From the NCBI RefSeq assembly GCF_001937445.1, contig NZ_MSKS01000047.1, positions 1-32,706 on the forward strand: DNA of 32,706 nucleotides, in the 5' to 3' direction. The position numbers were made by a program, and so were the translations under genes. Positions 1 to 7,480 of this stretch are shown here, one piece after another (within the stretch, counting starts at the first letter, position 1; each line of letters opens with the position of its first letter). This DNA comes from Actinomyces oris. Lineage in GTDB: Bacteria; Actinomycetota; Actinomycetes; Actinomycetales; Actinomycetaceae. Under the pieces are notes generated by a model. It searched no databases. It saw only the letters and a list, made by a program, of their open reading frames with translations, and was not told the DNA's origin.

Positions 1-42
1 CGCGGATGGGGCGGGCTCCTGGGGGCTCAGCGGAAGAGGGAG

Positions 43-540
43 TCAGGACAGGGCGGCCACGGCGGCGTCGTAGTCGGGCTCCTGACCGACCTCGGGGACC
101 TGCTCGGTGTAGACGACCTTGCCGGACTCGTCGAGGACCACGACAGCGCGCGACAGCAGACCGGCCAGTGGGCCGTCGGCCAGGGTGACGCCGTAGTCGG
201 CGCCGAAGGTGGAGCGGAAGGTCGAGCCGGTGACCACGTTGGTGAGGCCCTCGGCGCCGCAGAAGCGGGAGCCGGCGAAGGGCAGGTCGGCGGAGACGCA
301 GACCACGGTCGTGTTGTCCAGATCGGAGGCCAGCTTGTTGAACTGGCGCACAGAGGCGGCGCACACCCCGGTGTCCACCGAGGGGAAGATGTTGAGGACC
401 ACGCGGCGGCCGGCCAGGGACTGGCTGGTGACCGGGGCGAGGTCGGCGCCCACGAGGTCGAAGGCGGGTGCGGCCGAGCCCACAGCGGGCAGCTCGCCGA
501 CAGTGCTGACGGGGTTTCCGTGGAAGGTAATGGAAGCCAT
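43..540 (-). CDS. tpx: Thiol peroxidase Tpx (atypical 2-Cys peroxiredoxin)
   Basis: Cytosolic thioredoxin-dependent peroxidase that reduces hydrogen peroxide and alkyl hydroperoxides. The 165-residue product has the usual length of the Tpx family. It shows the peroxidatic cysteine in the motif PSVDTGVC (Cys60) and the resolving cysteine in SRFCGAEG (Cys94), the spacing known from E. coli Tpx (Cys61/Cys95). The N-terminus [11 protein letters not shown] is the family's usual start, so I place the start at 540; the frame is open to 585 but the extra 15 residues do not look like Tpx. No clear Shine-Dalgarno precedes this ATG. It stands alone; the next gene on the same strand ends 253 bases upstream. 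Identification is firm. Confidence 0.96.
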   Translation of the reverse strand: MASITFHGNPVSTVGELPAVGSAAPAFDLVGADLAPVTSQSLAGRRVVLNIFPSVDTGVCAASVRQFNKLASDLDNTTVVCVSADLPFAGSRFCGAEGLTNVVTGSTFRSTFGADYGVTLADGPLAGLLSRAVVVLDESGKVVYTEQVPEVGQEPDYDAAVAALS

Positions 541-793
541 GGTGTGATGGTTGCAGGTCACGGCTCCCCTGGCCAGCGGGAGCACTCAGCCCTGGGCGAT
601 TCCGCGGCGGGATCGGACCGCAAGCCGGCTCTCGCGCCCGGATCTGTCACGATTGGCGACTTTTAGAGGCAGTCTCCGCCGACCTCGCCGCATCTGTGCT
701 GGTCAGCGCCTCGGGAAGGTCGGAAGCAAGGGTGGTGACCCCGGAATAGTCGCCATCTGTGACACTTTGCGCCGTCAGTGAGCCCCCACGACC
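541..793. other. Intergenic region upstream of tpx
   Basis: A 253-base gap between the start of tpx and the end of the dehydrogenase gene, both on the minus strand. It should carry the tpx promoter. The best -10-like match on the minus strand is AACCAT, six bases before the ATG (plus 547-552), which is weak. I see no convincing gene or terminator hairpin. Confidence 0.4.
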
Positions 794-1570
794 TCAGTCG
801 CGCCCTCGACCGGAACGCTCAGGGTCACTGGCCATTCGGCGCACGAGCCAGCGGGGTGCCAGCCGCAGTATGGCGTTGGCGCTGCGGTAGCGCAGGCTCG
901 GGGTGCAGATGACCTGGCCGCGGCGCACCGCAGCGAGTCCGTCACTGACCACGCGCTCGGCGTCCAGCCACTGTGGCGCCTTCCACTGAGTCTCATCGAT
1001 GCCGGCCGCGGCGTGGAAGCCGGTGTGGACCAGCCCCGGGCACAGCGCCGTGGCGCTCACCCCGGTGCCGGCGAGCTCGACGGCCAGTGCCTCAGTGAAC
1101 CGCAGCACCCAGGCCTTGTCGGCCGCGTAGGTACCTACGACATTGTGCGCGGCAACGGAGGAGACGTTGAGAATGGCACCACGTCCGCGCTCCACCATGG
1201 CGCCGGCCGCCGCGTGAGAGGCCACCATGACCGCCCGGACCATGACGTCGAGGGCCTGCTCCTCACGGGCCAGGTCTCCCCCGACGAAGTGCTGCCCCAG
1301 CCCGAAGCCGGCGTTGTTGACCAGGAGCCCCACAGGCTTGCTCTTGTCCCGCAGGCGCTCGGCGACGCGCTCGAGCTCATCGCGCTCGGACAGGTCGGCC
1401 TGCAGAGTCTCCACCTGGACGCCTGCGAACTGCCGCACCTCCTCGGCCACCTTCCGCAGGCGCTCAGGGGTGCGCGCCACGAGGACGAGATCATGACGGG
1501 CCTGGGCGAGCTGCCAGGCGAACTCCAGGCCGAGGCCGCTCGTGGCCCCGGTGACAAGTGCTGTTCCCAT
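794..1570 (-). CDS. SDR family short-chain dehydrogenase
   Basis: NAD(P)-dependent oxidoreductase of the classical short-chain dehydrogenase/reductase family, 258 residues, predicted cytosolic. The Rossmann glycine motif TGATSGLG lies at residues 7-14, NNAG follows near residue 90, and the catalytic Ser (NVSS) and YxxxK (YAADK) are intact. After the core there is a basic C-terminal stretch (RYRSANAILRLAPRWLVRR) as in many actinobacterial SDR proteins of the DltE/YqjQ type. The substrate cannot be told from sequence. The ATG has no Shine-Dalgarno; a TAATGT box six bases upstream suggests a leaderless mRNA. The gene is divergent from exonuclease III with only 69 bases between the starts. Confidence 0.9.
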   Translation of the reverse strand: MGTALVTGATSGLGLEFAWQLAQARHDLVLVARTPERLRKVAEEVRQFAGVQVETLQADLSERDELERVAERLRDKSKPVGLLVNNAGFGLGQHFVGGDLAREEQALDVMVRAVMVASHAAAGAMVERGRGAILNVSSVAAHNVVGTYAADKAWVLRFTEALAVELAGTGVSATALCPGLVHTGFHAAAGIDETQWKAPQWLDAERVVSDGLAAVRRGQVICTPSLRYRSANAILRLAPRWLVRRMASDPERSGRGRD

Positions 1571-1576
1571 GGCGGC

Positions 1577-1604
1577 ACATTAAGGACGCTTACTGAGCGA
1601 TCAA
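1577..1604 (-). promoter_or_regulatory. Predicted leaderless promoter of the SDR gene
   Basis: On the minus strand TTGATC (-35, plus 1599-1604) is followed after 16 bases by TAATGT (-10, plus 1577-1582), then exactly six bases and the ATG at 1570. Transcription starting at the A of the ATG would give a leaderless mRNA. This is the best promoter match in the window. Confidence 0.6.
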
Positions 1605-1627
1605 TGGGAACCCGCCCTGCCGCCGGT

Positions 1628-1633
1628 TACCCT
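1628..1633 (+). promoter_or_regulatory. Predicted -10 box of the exonuclease III gene
   Basis: TACCCT followed by six bases and the ATG at 1640; there is no Shine-Dalgarno. The arrangement suits a leaderless start. No good -35 is visible. Confidence 0.45.
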
Positions 1634-1639
1634 GCTGCC

Positions 1640-2449
1640 ATGCGCCTGGCCACCTGGAACGTCAACTCCATCCGCACCCGCGTCGACCGCGTCCTAGCCT
1701 TCCTGGAGCGCGAGGACATTGACGCCCTGGCGATGCAGGAGATCAAGTGCCGCCCCGACCAGTTCCCGGTCGAGCCCTTCGAGGCCGCCGGCTACGAGCT
1801 GGCCATCCACGGCCTCAACCAGTGGAACGGGGTGGCGATCGCCTCGCGCGTGGGCCTCGACGACGTCACCACCTCCTTCCCGGGCCAGCCCGCCTGGGCG
1901 GCCAAGCCCGAGGCCGAGCCGGTCGTCGAGGCCCGGGCGCTGGGGGCGACGGTGGGTGCGGCCTCGGATGCGGCGCCGGTGCGCCTGTGGAGCCTGTATG
2001 TGCCCAACGGCCGCGAGCTCACCCACCCGCACTACACGTACAAGCTCGACTGGCTGCGGGTGCTGCGTGACGACGTCGCCGCCTGGCTCGAGGCCGAGCC
2101 CGACCTACCGCTGGCGCTGGTGGGCGACTGGAACGTGGCGCCCAGGGACGAGGACGTGTGGGACATGAGCGTCTTCGAGGGCGCCACCCACGTCTCGGAG
2201 CCGGAGCGTGAGGCCTTCGCCGCCTTCGCCGAGGTGGGCATGAGTGAGGTCACGCGCGAGCGGGTCACCAACTACACGTACTGGGACTACCAGAAGCTGC
2301 GCTTCCCGAAAAACGAGGGCATGCGCATCGACTTCGTCTACGCCTCACCGGCCCTGGCCGGTCGCGTCACCAGCGCCGCCATCGACCGCGACGAGCGCAA
2401 GGGCAAGGGCGCCTCCGACCACGTCCCCGTCATCGTTGAGGTCAGCTGA
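1640..2449 (+). CDS. xthA: Exodeoxyribonuclease III (AP endonuclease)
   Basis: Base-excision repair enzyme that cuts at abasic sites and removes 3'-blocking groups; 269 residues, the usual length for the ExoIII/EEP family. The motifs appear in order: WNVNS near the N-terminus, QEIK (metal-binding Glu), the YVPNG region, GDWNVAP (catalytic Asp/Asn), DFVYAS and the terminal SDHVPV (catalytic His). The long open frame starts at 1013 but homology begins at MRLATWNVNS, so the start is at 1640. The gene is divergent from the SDR gene and converges on the serine hydrolase gene, whose end lies 60 bases away; an imperfect hairpin at about 2474-2501 may terminate one or both. Confidence 0.95.
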   Translation: MRLATWNVNSIRTRVDRVLAFLEREDIDALAMQEIKCRPDQFPVEPFEAAGYELAIHGLNQWNGVAIASRVGLDDVTTSFPGQPAWAAKPEAEPVVEARALGATVGAASDAAPVRLWSLYVPNGRELTHPHYTYKLDWLRVLRDDVAAWLEAEPDLPLALVGDWNVAPRDEDVWDMSVFEGATHVSEPEREAFAAFAEVGMSEVTRERVTNYTYWDYQKLRFPKNEGMRIDFVYASPALAGRVTSAAIDRDERKGKGASDHVPVIVEVS

Positions 2450-2509
2450 GGTCGAGGGCGGCGGCCCCACGGGCGGACGGACACCGGGCGTCCTTGGTCC
2501 GCAGCCCCC

Positions 2510-3361
2510 CTACAAGGCCAGGATTTGGTCGCCGAGCTCGGGCCAGGTCCGCCGGTGAACCGCCCCGAAGGGCTTGGCCCCCAGGAAGACGGCCTGGCGC
2601 TCGGCGACCGGATCCACCCAGATGAAGGAGCCCGACTGGCCGAAGTGCCCGAAGGTCCGCTCACTGTTACCGGCCCCGGTCCAGTGCGGGGACTTGGCTC
2701 CGCGCACCTCCACCCCCAGGCCGAAGGGGTTGGGGGTCTGTCGCCCATAGCCGGGTAGGACGCCGTCGAGGCCGGGCAGGACCGGAGTGCGGGCGCGCTG
2801 CGCGAGGGCGGGCGAGACGAGCCTGGGCGCGGCCAGCTCGCGGGCGAACAGGGACAGGTCGCGGGCGCTGCCCTCCCCGGAGTGGGCGGGCGAGCCGGGG
2901 ATGAGGACGCTGGCCATCCCCAGGGGCTCGAGCACCGTGGTCTCCACCCAGGTCTCCAGGGGCGTGCCGGTGGCCTCCTCAAGGCGCTCGCCCAGGATCT
3001 CGATGCCGCGGTTGGAGTAGATGCGGCGCGTGCCCGGGGCCGCCAGGCGCTCGTCGGAGTCGGCCGCGATCCCCGAGGAGTGGGACAGCAGGTTCTCGAT
3101 GGTCGCGCCGTCGGGTGCGGGAGGACCAGCGGGGGCCTCCAGGTCCAGCAGTCCCCGGTCGACGGCGACCAGGGCCGCCCAGGCGACGATCGGCTTGGTC
3201 ACCGAGGCGAAGGGGAAGATCTCGTCAATGTCCCCGGCCTCGAGAAGCACGCCGTCGCCGGCGGCGGACCTGCCGGTCACGACGAGGGCGGTCGGGAAGG
3301 GGAAGGCGGCCAGTGCCGGCAGAGCAGGAGCCGGCGCCTGAGGGGTGTCCGGGGTGGTCAT
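2510..3361 (-). CDS. Serine hydrolase, beta-lactamase (class C / EstB-like) fold
   Basis: Member of the penicillin-binding-like serine hydrolase family, 283 residues. It shows the nucleophile motif SVTK (Ser53, Lys56), a YSN motif (Tyr115) and a HFGQSGS stretch that corresponds to the third conserved box. It is shorter than class C beta-lactamases (about 360 residues), has no signal peptide and no membrane segment, so a cytosolic esterase or peptidase role is more likely than antibiotic resistance; substrate unknown. A strong Shine-Dalgarno (GAGGAGG) lies just before the ATG. It is divergent from the DnaQ-like exonuclease with 226 bases between. Confidence 0.85.
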   Translation of the reverse strand: MTTPDTPQAPAPALPALAAFPFPTALVVTGRSAAGDGVLLEAGDIDEIFPFASVTKPIVAWAALVAVDRGLLDLEAPAGPPAPDGATIENLLSHSSGIAADSDERLAAPGTRRIYSNRGIEILGERLEEATGTPLETWVETTVLEPLGMASVLIPGSPAHSGEGSARDLSLFARELAAPRLVSPALAQRARTPVLPGLDGVLPGYGRQTPNPFGLGVEVRGAKSPHWTGAGNSERTFGHFGQSGSFIWVDPVAERQAVFLGAKPFGAVHRRTWPELGDQILAL

Positions 3362-3587
3362 CGCTCCTCCTCACCTGGACCGGCTCTCGACGCGGCAGGC
3401 CGAGCGCCCCCGCGACCGTACCTTACGCCACGAGGACCGGACCCCCGCTTCCGTTTGCGAGCCGTCTGGCACAGCCGCGAGCGCCGGCCTGCTGAAGCTG
3501 GCCCGGAGCCGGCCCGGACCACCCCGGTCAGCGCCCCGGCACGCCGTGAGTCGGCAAAACCTGCCGGCTCGCGAGAGGATCGGAGCG

Positions 3588-4391
3588 ATGCCCTTCTACC
3601 ACCGCCCGCCCGCCGACCGCGGCCCGTTGCGCCCCCGCAGCTCCCCCACGGCCCCCGGCCAGGCGGCCGCCGTTCCCACACCCGCTGAGCTGGCCGAGGC
3701 CGCCGGTGTCGGCTACGCCGTCGTCGACCTGGAGACCACCGGCCTGTCCCCCACGACGGACTCGATCCTGGAGGTCGCACTCGTGCTCACCGACGCCACC
3801 GGGCGCGTCGAGCGCAGCTGGTCCACACTCATCGACCCCGGTGCATGTGTGGACGTCGGCCCCACTCATATCCACGGTCTCGTCGCCGAGGATCTCATTG
3901 GGGCGCCCGGATTCGACGACGTCGCCGACCTGCTGGTGGCCAACCTGGCCGGGCGGGCGGTGGTGGCCCACAATGCCCGCTTCGACGTCGGTTTCCTCAC
4001 CCAGGCGCTGGGGACGCGGGGACTGCTCGACCGGGGCGCGCGGGTGCCGCGGGTGTGCACGATGGAGTGGGCGCGCCATTTCATGACGACGCCGTCGCGC
4101 CGGCTGACCACCTGCTGCGAGGTGGCCGGGGTGGAGATCGGCCGCCACCACAACGCGCTCGACGATGCCCTGGCCGCTGCCGGCCTGCTGCGCCACTATC
4201 TGGCGGTGGGGGCCCAGCGGGGCGAGGAGCCGGTGGCCTGGGTCCGCTCGCTCGTTGAGGCTCGCCGCTTCGCCGGTTGGCACTGGGACGCGGCAAGGGC
4301 GCGGGACGGCGTCGAGCGTCTCACGGCGCGCACCACGCCGGGTGCCGAGCGAGCCCGCCCCGCGCCGGAGTCCGCGGGGCCGCGTCAATAG
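3588..4391 (+). CDS. DnaQ-like 3'-5' exonuclease (DEDDh family)
   Basis: 267-residue protein with an RNase T/DnaQ exonuclease domain at about residues 42-205. ExoI is VDLETTGL, ExoII is HNARFDVGF, ExoIII is HHNALDDALA, giving the metal ligands Asp, Glu, Asp, Asp and the general base His of the DEDDh class. Such stand-alone proteins resemble the proofreading subunit of DNA polymerase III; whether this one binds the polymerase or acts in repair cannot be decided here. About 40 N-terminal and 60 C-terminal residues are low complexity. The start at 3588 has GAGAGG upstream; the frame is open to 3345 but that part is shadow sequence. It stands alone. Confidence 0.88.
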   Translation: MPFYHRPPADRGPLRPRSSPTAPGQAAAVPTPAELAEAAGVGYAVVDLETTGLSPTTDSILEVALVLTDATGRVERSWSTLIDPGACVDVGPTHIHGLVAEDLIGAPGFDDVADLLVANLAGRAVVAHNARFDVGFLTQALGTRGLLDRGARVPRVCTMEWARHFMTTPSRRLTTCCEVAGVEIGRHHNALDDALAAAGLLRHYLAVGAQRGEEPVAWVRSLVEARRFAGWHWDAARARDGVERLTARTTPGAERARPAPESAGPRQ

Positions 4392-4762
4392 GCCTCCGGG
4401 CTGCGAGCAGTGCCGGGGCCACCGGACCGGATGCCGCCGCGCCGTCCCTGATCGGGGACTTACCTCTCCCACGAGGACTGCGTTCTCCCGCAGGCGACTG
4501 GGGTACGGCCTCAGTCGCCTGCAGGACAAGGACGTTCTGGGAGGAAAACGCAGTCCCCGTTTCAGTCGGCCACGTCCCGGCAGGCTACTCCACGAACCCC
4601 GGGGTGGACTGGCCGGGGGTTGTGCGTGCCGCACGAGGGCCCGACCCGCATGGAGAACCCCCGAACCTCACCCAGCAGCACCCCGCCCTCGTGCAGTACC
4701 GGAAGTCTCACGACAACGCCTCACCGGGGGCCGCGCAGCGCCCACACCGCCGACGAGACCTC
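4392..4762. other. Gene-free region with several inverted repeats
   Basis: 371 bases between the converging exonuclease gene and the hypothetical gene at 4763. I see no credible coding sequence. It holds a large imperfect palindrome (4475-4556), a hairpin AACCCCGG/CCGGGGGTT with one bulged base (4595-4621) and a 10-bp perfect inverted repeat GCACGAGGGC (4631-4640) / GCCCTCGTGC (4685-4694). Some of these may terminate the two converging genes. Confidence 0.5.
4475..4556. repeat. Large imperfect palindrome
   Basis: The outer arms are GGACTGCGTT (4475-4484) and AACGCAGTCC (4547-4556), continued by TCCC/GGGA, and the inner arms GCAGGCGACTG (4490-4500) and CAGTCGCCTGC (4512-4522) are a perfect 11-bp pair around an 11-base loop. 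The right half carries about 16 extra bases between the two stems. It could be a structured RNA, a terminator or a dispersed palindromic repeat; only one copy is in the window. Confidence 0.6.
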
Positions 4763-5890
4763 TCAGGCCTCCTCGGCGTCCTCACCCAGGGAGACGAGGA
4801 ATCCGTCGTCATCCACGGCCACCCCGGAGACGGCGGCCACCAGGACGGTGGCGAGCTCCTCGACCAGGTCCCGGGCGGTCTGGCGCTCGCGGCGCCGGGA
4901 GCGGGAGACCACTTCGGCGTAGGCGTCGGCCTGGTCCAGGGGGATCCAGCGCAGGTCGTAGGACAGGACCGCCCCACGCGCCCACGGCTCACCGCGCACG
5001 GCCAGAGGCAGTCCGTCGGTGGCGCCGGCACGCACCTCGATGCGCCCCCAGCCCTCGTGCTCGGAGTCGACCGGGGTGACGACCGCGTAGCCGTCACGCA
5101 CCTCCTCGATGACGTTGCCGGTGGCGGCGGCGACGATCTCCTGACGCATCGTGTCCTGGCGGACCTTCTCCGAGCCGCGCCAGGCCTTCTCGAAGACGTC
5201 CGGGCCGATGCGCTCGACGAGGCTCTCCAGCTGCTCGGGGTCGATGGCGTCCAGCCCGACGGCGCCGCGGGGCTGAACGACCTCCAGCGCGGTGCTCACC
5301 TCGGGGGCCACGGGCTGCAGGACGGCCACCAGGTCCTCCGGCCCGAGCCACACCGGGGCGTAGACGGTCAGGGAGGCCGAGACCTCCGGGCTGGGCTCGA
5401 CCAGGACCGGTTCCTCGTCGTCCCCTCCGGGAATGAGCCGCAGGGCCCCGGCCAGGCGCCGGGCGATGGCGCGCAGGCGGGTGAGGGCCACCAGCTCGGC
5501 CCCCGTGGGCTGGGCGTGGGGGAAGGCGTCGGAGAGCGGGTCCAGGCCGGCGAGCTCGGCCGGCAGGGCTCCGGCACGGATGCGGGGGCAGTCCAGGATC
5601 ATCAGCTGGGTGGTCCACTCCGGCGCCCCCAGGAGGCCGCGCATCTCGGCGTCGACCTTCCAGGGCCCCAGCAGGGAGACCCCGGGGAAGAGCTGGAGGC
5701 TGGAGACCCCCACCCAGCCGGACTGGATGTCCTGGGACAGGGCCAGGGCCTCGACCTCGTCGGGGGCGACGTCGTCAGCCAGGAGCAGGACGTGGTTGGT
5801 GTCCAGCAGCCCGACCGGCAGCATGGAGGCGGCAGTGAAGGTGCCGGTGTCGGTGGGCAGGGAGACGGCGAAGTCGGTCGAGTCGCTCAT
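4763..5890 (-). CDS. Hypothetical protein, coupled to dcd
   Basis: 375-residue protein I do not recognise. It begins [12 protein letters not shown] and shows no signal peptide or membrane segment; it is acidic with alternating hydrophobic stretches and ends in an acidic tail (LGEDAEEA). Near the middle is a segment rich in Glu and Pro (residues about 165-180), and a basic SRSRRRERQ patch sits about 50 residues from the end. The ATG overlaps the TGA of dcd in an ATGA junction, so it is translated by coupling. The start at 5890 is supported by that overlap; the open frame runs on to 6076 only as the shadow of dcd. It could be a conserved actinobacterial protein; function unknown. Confidence 0.8.
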   Translation of the reverse strand: MSDSTDFAVSLPTDTGTFTAASMLPVGLLDTNHVLLLADDVAPDEVEALALSQDIQSGWVGVSSLQLFPGVSLLGPWKVDAEMRGLLGAPEWTTQLMILDCPRIRAGALPAELAGLDPLSDAFPHAQPTGAELVALTRLRAIARRLAGALRLIPGGDDEEPVLVEPSPEVSASLTVYAPVWLGPEDLVAVLQPVAPEVSTALEVVQPRGAVGLDAIDPEQLESLVERIGPDVFEKAWRGSEKVRQDTMRQEIVAAATGNVIEEVRDGYAVVTPVDSEHEGWGRIEVRAGATDGLPLAVRGEPWARGAVLSYDLRWIPLDQADAYAEVVSRSRRRERQTARDLVEELATVLVAAVSGVAVDDDGFLVSLGEDAEEA

Positions 5891-6522
5891 AGGTGCTTCT
5901 CCTGGGAGATGGGAGCGGCGCCGTCGGCGGGGGCCGCCGGGGTGTCGGGGATGCGGGTGCGGTGGAAGGACTGGTGGGAGCGGGAGGCCGTCGGTCCGCG
6001 CTGGCCCTGGTAGCGCGAGCCGGTGGCGCCCGAGCCGTAGGGGGCCTGGGCGGGGCTGGACAGGCGGAAGAAGCACAGCTGCCCCACCTTCATCCCCGGC
6101 CAGAGCTTGATGGGCATGGTGGCCGTGTTGGACAGCTCCAGGGTGACGTGCCCCGTGAAGCCGGGGTCGATGAATCCGGCGGTGGAGTGGGTCAGCAGCC
6201 CCAGGCGCCCCAGGCTCGACTTGCCCTCCAGGCGGGCGGCGACGTCGTCGGGCAGGGTGATGCGCTCATACGTGGCCCCCAGGACGAACTCCCCGGGGTG
6301 CAGAACGAAGGGCTCGTCGGCCCCGACGTCGACCAGGTGGGTCAGCCCGGTCTGGTCGGCGGCCGGGTCGATGACCGGGTAGCGGTGGTTGTCGAAGAGA
6401 CGGAACCATCGGTCCAGGCGCACGTCGATGGAGGCCGGCTGAATCATCTCGGGATCATAGGGGTCGAGGACGACCCGCCCGGCGTCGAGCTCGGTGCGGA
6501 TATCGCGGTCTGAGAGCAGCAC
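5887..6522 (-). CDS. dcd: dCTP deaminase
   Basis: Deaminates dCTP in pyrimidine nucleotide synthesis; some actinobacterial forms also hydrolyse the product to dUMP (known for Mycobacterium), and I cannot tell which this is. The 211-residue protein starts VLLSDRDIR, read from a GTG at 6522, which matches the usual MLLSDRDI start. The motif KSSLGRLGL and the conserved block [21 protein letters not shown] (here from about residue 112) are intact. After about residue 175 there is an extra 30-residue tail rich in Arg, Ser and Pro. CACAAT lies seven bases before the GTG, compatible with a leaderless start. The stop overlaps the next gene's ATG by four bases. Confidence 0.94.
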   Translation of the reverse strand: MLLSDRDIRTELDAGRVVLDPYDPEMIQPASIDVRLDRWFRLFDNHRYPVIDPAADQTGLTHLVDVGADEPFVLHPGEFVLGATYERITLPDDVAARLEGKSSLGRLGLLTHSTAGFIDPGFTGHVTLELSNTATMPIKLWPGMKVGQLCFFRLSSPAQAPYGSGATGSRYQGQRGPTASRSHQSFHRTRIPDTPAAPADGAAPISQEKHL

Positions 6523-6529
6523 GGTCCCG

Positions 6530-6535
6530 ATTGTG
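6530..6535 (-). promoter_or_regulatory. Possible -10 box of dcd
   Basis: CACAAT on the minus strand, seven bases before the GTG start, with no Shine-Dalgarno in between. It deviates from TANNNT at the first base, so this is a weak call. Confidence 0.3.
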
Positions 6536-6596
6536 CCAGGTCCTCCCGGAGGCGTCACACAGATGCCCTGGGGATCCGGGAGGCCCGGACCGCGCC

Positions 6597-6956
6597 TCAG
6601 CTGCTCAGCGGCATGCCGGAGGCGTCAACACCCCACGGCGCCTCGCCGGGGCGGGCCACCAGGATGAGGATGCCCTCGATGAAGGCCCAGATGGCGATCG
6701 GAGGAGCCAGGATCCCGCAGGTCAAGAGCGTGCCCAGGAGCTGGAAGAGCGCCTTGCCCGTGTAGCCCAGGTAGAAGTTGTGGATTCCGAAGGCTCCGAG
6801 GAGCAGCGCCAGAATGCCTGCGGCCACCTTGGACTTGCCCGGGTAGGCGGGGGGACCGTAGCCGGGGACGGGACCGTAGCCGGCAGGCGCACTGTACCCA
6901 GGAGGCGTGCCGTAACCGGGCGGGGGCGCGTAGGCCCACTGCGGGTCATACCCCAA
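6597..6956 (-). CDS. TM2 domain protein, C-terminal part of a frameshifted gene
   Basis: This frame encodes a Tyr/Pro/Gly-rich stretch with PGYG repeats followed by a TM2 domain: a first membrane helix containing [12 protein letters not shown], the family hallmark, and a second helix before [10 protein letters not shown]2 proteins are small inner-membrane proteins of unknown function. Read alone the frame starts only with TTG at 6956 and has no Shine-Dalgarno. The natural start is most likely the ATG at 7117 in another frame, with a one-base deletion in a C-run (G-run on the plus strand at 6975-6978) separating the halves. It could be a pseudogene, a sequencing error or a slippage site. Confidence 0.75.
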   Translation of the reverse strand: MGYDPQWAYAPPPGYGTPPGYSAPAGYGPVPGYGPPAYPGKSKVAAGILALLLGAFGIHNFYLGYTGKALFQLLGTLLTCGILAPPIAIWAFIEGILILVARPGEAPWGVDASGMPLSS

Positions 6957-6974
6957 CTGGGCACCAGGATCGTA

Positions 6975-7117
6975 GGGGCCGCGCCATAGGGCGGGTACCC
7001 GCCTGACGGGTAGTCCGTGGGGGCGGAACCCGCGGGCAGCGCCGGCGCGTCCGGGCCGGGGCTCGCAGCGGGCTCAGTCGGCTCAGCGGGCTCGTGAGAG
7101 TTGGAGGGATCAGTCAT
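6975..7117 (-). pseudogene. N-terminal part of the frameshifted TM2 gene
   Basis: From an ATG at 7117 this frame encodes MTDPSNSHEP and a Pro/Ala/Gly-rich segment ending YPPYGAAP. Beyond that it turns into Ser/Arg-rich shadow sequence. Adding one C to the C4 run would continue as [13 protein letters not shown], straight into the TM2 frame with the same Tyr/Pro/Gly composition. A GGTGAG Shine-Dalgarno-like element lies just before the ATG. Confidence 0.7.
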
Positions 7118-7215
7118 GCACTCACCACACATATGAAGACGTCAGGGAATCCGTGAGTAAGTGTAGTGGCGAAGGCGTCGCCGGCGCGGTCCACGAGGCC
7201 CCTCCGCAGGCCGAT

Positions 7216-7246
7216 TTGCGTAGACGACCGGAGTCTGGGTTAGACT
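7216..7246 (+). promoter_or_regulatory. Predicted promoter of tRNA-Gly
   Basis: TTGCGT (7216-7221) and TAGACT (7241-7246) are separated by 19 bases, and the mature tRNA begins 37 bases after the -10 box. The -10 fits the consensus well, the spacer is slightly long. Confidence 0.45.
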
Positions 7247-7283
7247 TCCGCACGCACCTGGGACGCACATCCACTGGTGCCAC

Positions 7284-7357
7284 GCGGGTGTAGTTCAATG
7301 GTAGAACTTCAGCTTCCCAAGCTGACAGCGCGGGTTCGATTCCCGTCACCCGCTCCA
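7284..7357 (+). tRNA. tRNA-Gly (anticodon CCC)
   Basis: A full cloverleaf can be folded by eye. The acceptor stem is GCGGGTG/CACCCGC, the D stem GTTC/GAAC, the anticodon stem TCAGC/GCTGA with loop TTCCCAA (anticodon CCC), and the T stem GCGGG/CCCGT with loop TTCGATT. The discriminator is T and the CCA end is encoded (7355-7357). CCC reads GGG codons. A strong hairpin terminator follows four bases later. Confidence 0.95.
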
Positions 7358-7360
7358 GCC

Positions 7361-7394
7361 CGAGGGCCCGGACCATCACGGTTCGGGCCCTCGT
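7361..7394. terminator. Hairpin terminator after tRNA-Gly
   Basis: Nearly perfect 14-bp stem (arms CGAGGGCCCGGACC and GGTTCGGGCCCTCG, one G-T pair) around the loop ATCAC. The T-run is poor, as is common in high-GC bacteria. It ends the tRNA transcript and could also serve the lipoprotein gene ending at 7481 on the other strand. Confidence 0.75.
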
Positions 7395-7480
7395 TCGTTG
7401 CTGCACGGCCCCGACGGCGCCGGCCAACACCAGCCGGCGCCGGCCAGCGTCGGCCAGCACTGACCGACGACGCCCCGGGG

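Noticed and set aside
1013..1639. N-terminal extension of exonuclease III by 209 codons
   Set aside because: The open frame is the antisense shadow of the SDR gene; homology begins at 1640 and a -10 box precedes that ATG.
2474..2501. Terminator between xthA and the serine hydrolase gene
   Set aside because: The CGGAC-GGAC / GTCC-GTCCG pairing is short and bulged with no T-run, too weak to list as a feature.
2510..3361. Beta-lactamase fold as an antibiotic-resistance gene
   Set aside because: No signal peptide, short length and only family-level motifs; a general serine hydrolase is more likely.
4277..6013. Long plus-strand open frame of 578 codons
   Set aside because: It is the reverse-strand shadow of the hypothetical gene and dcd, Gly/Asp/Gln/Leu-rich with no ribosome binding site.
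7284..7357. tRNA-Gly as a genomic-island attachment site
   Set aside because: No integrase, no direct repeat of the tRNA 3' end and no change of composition is seen nearby.
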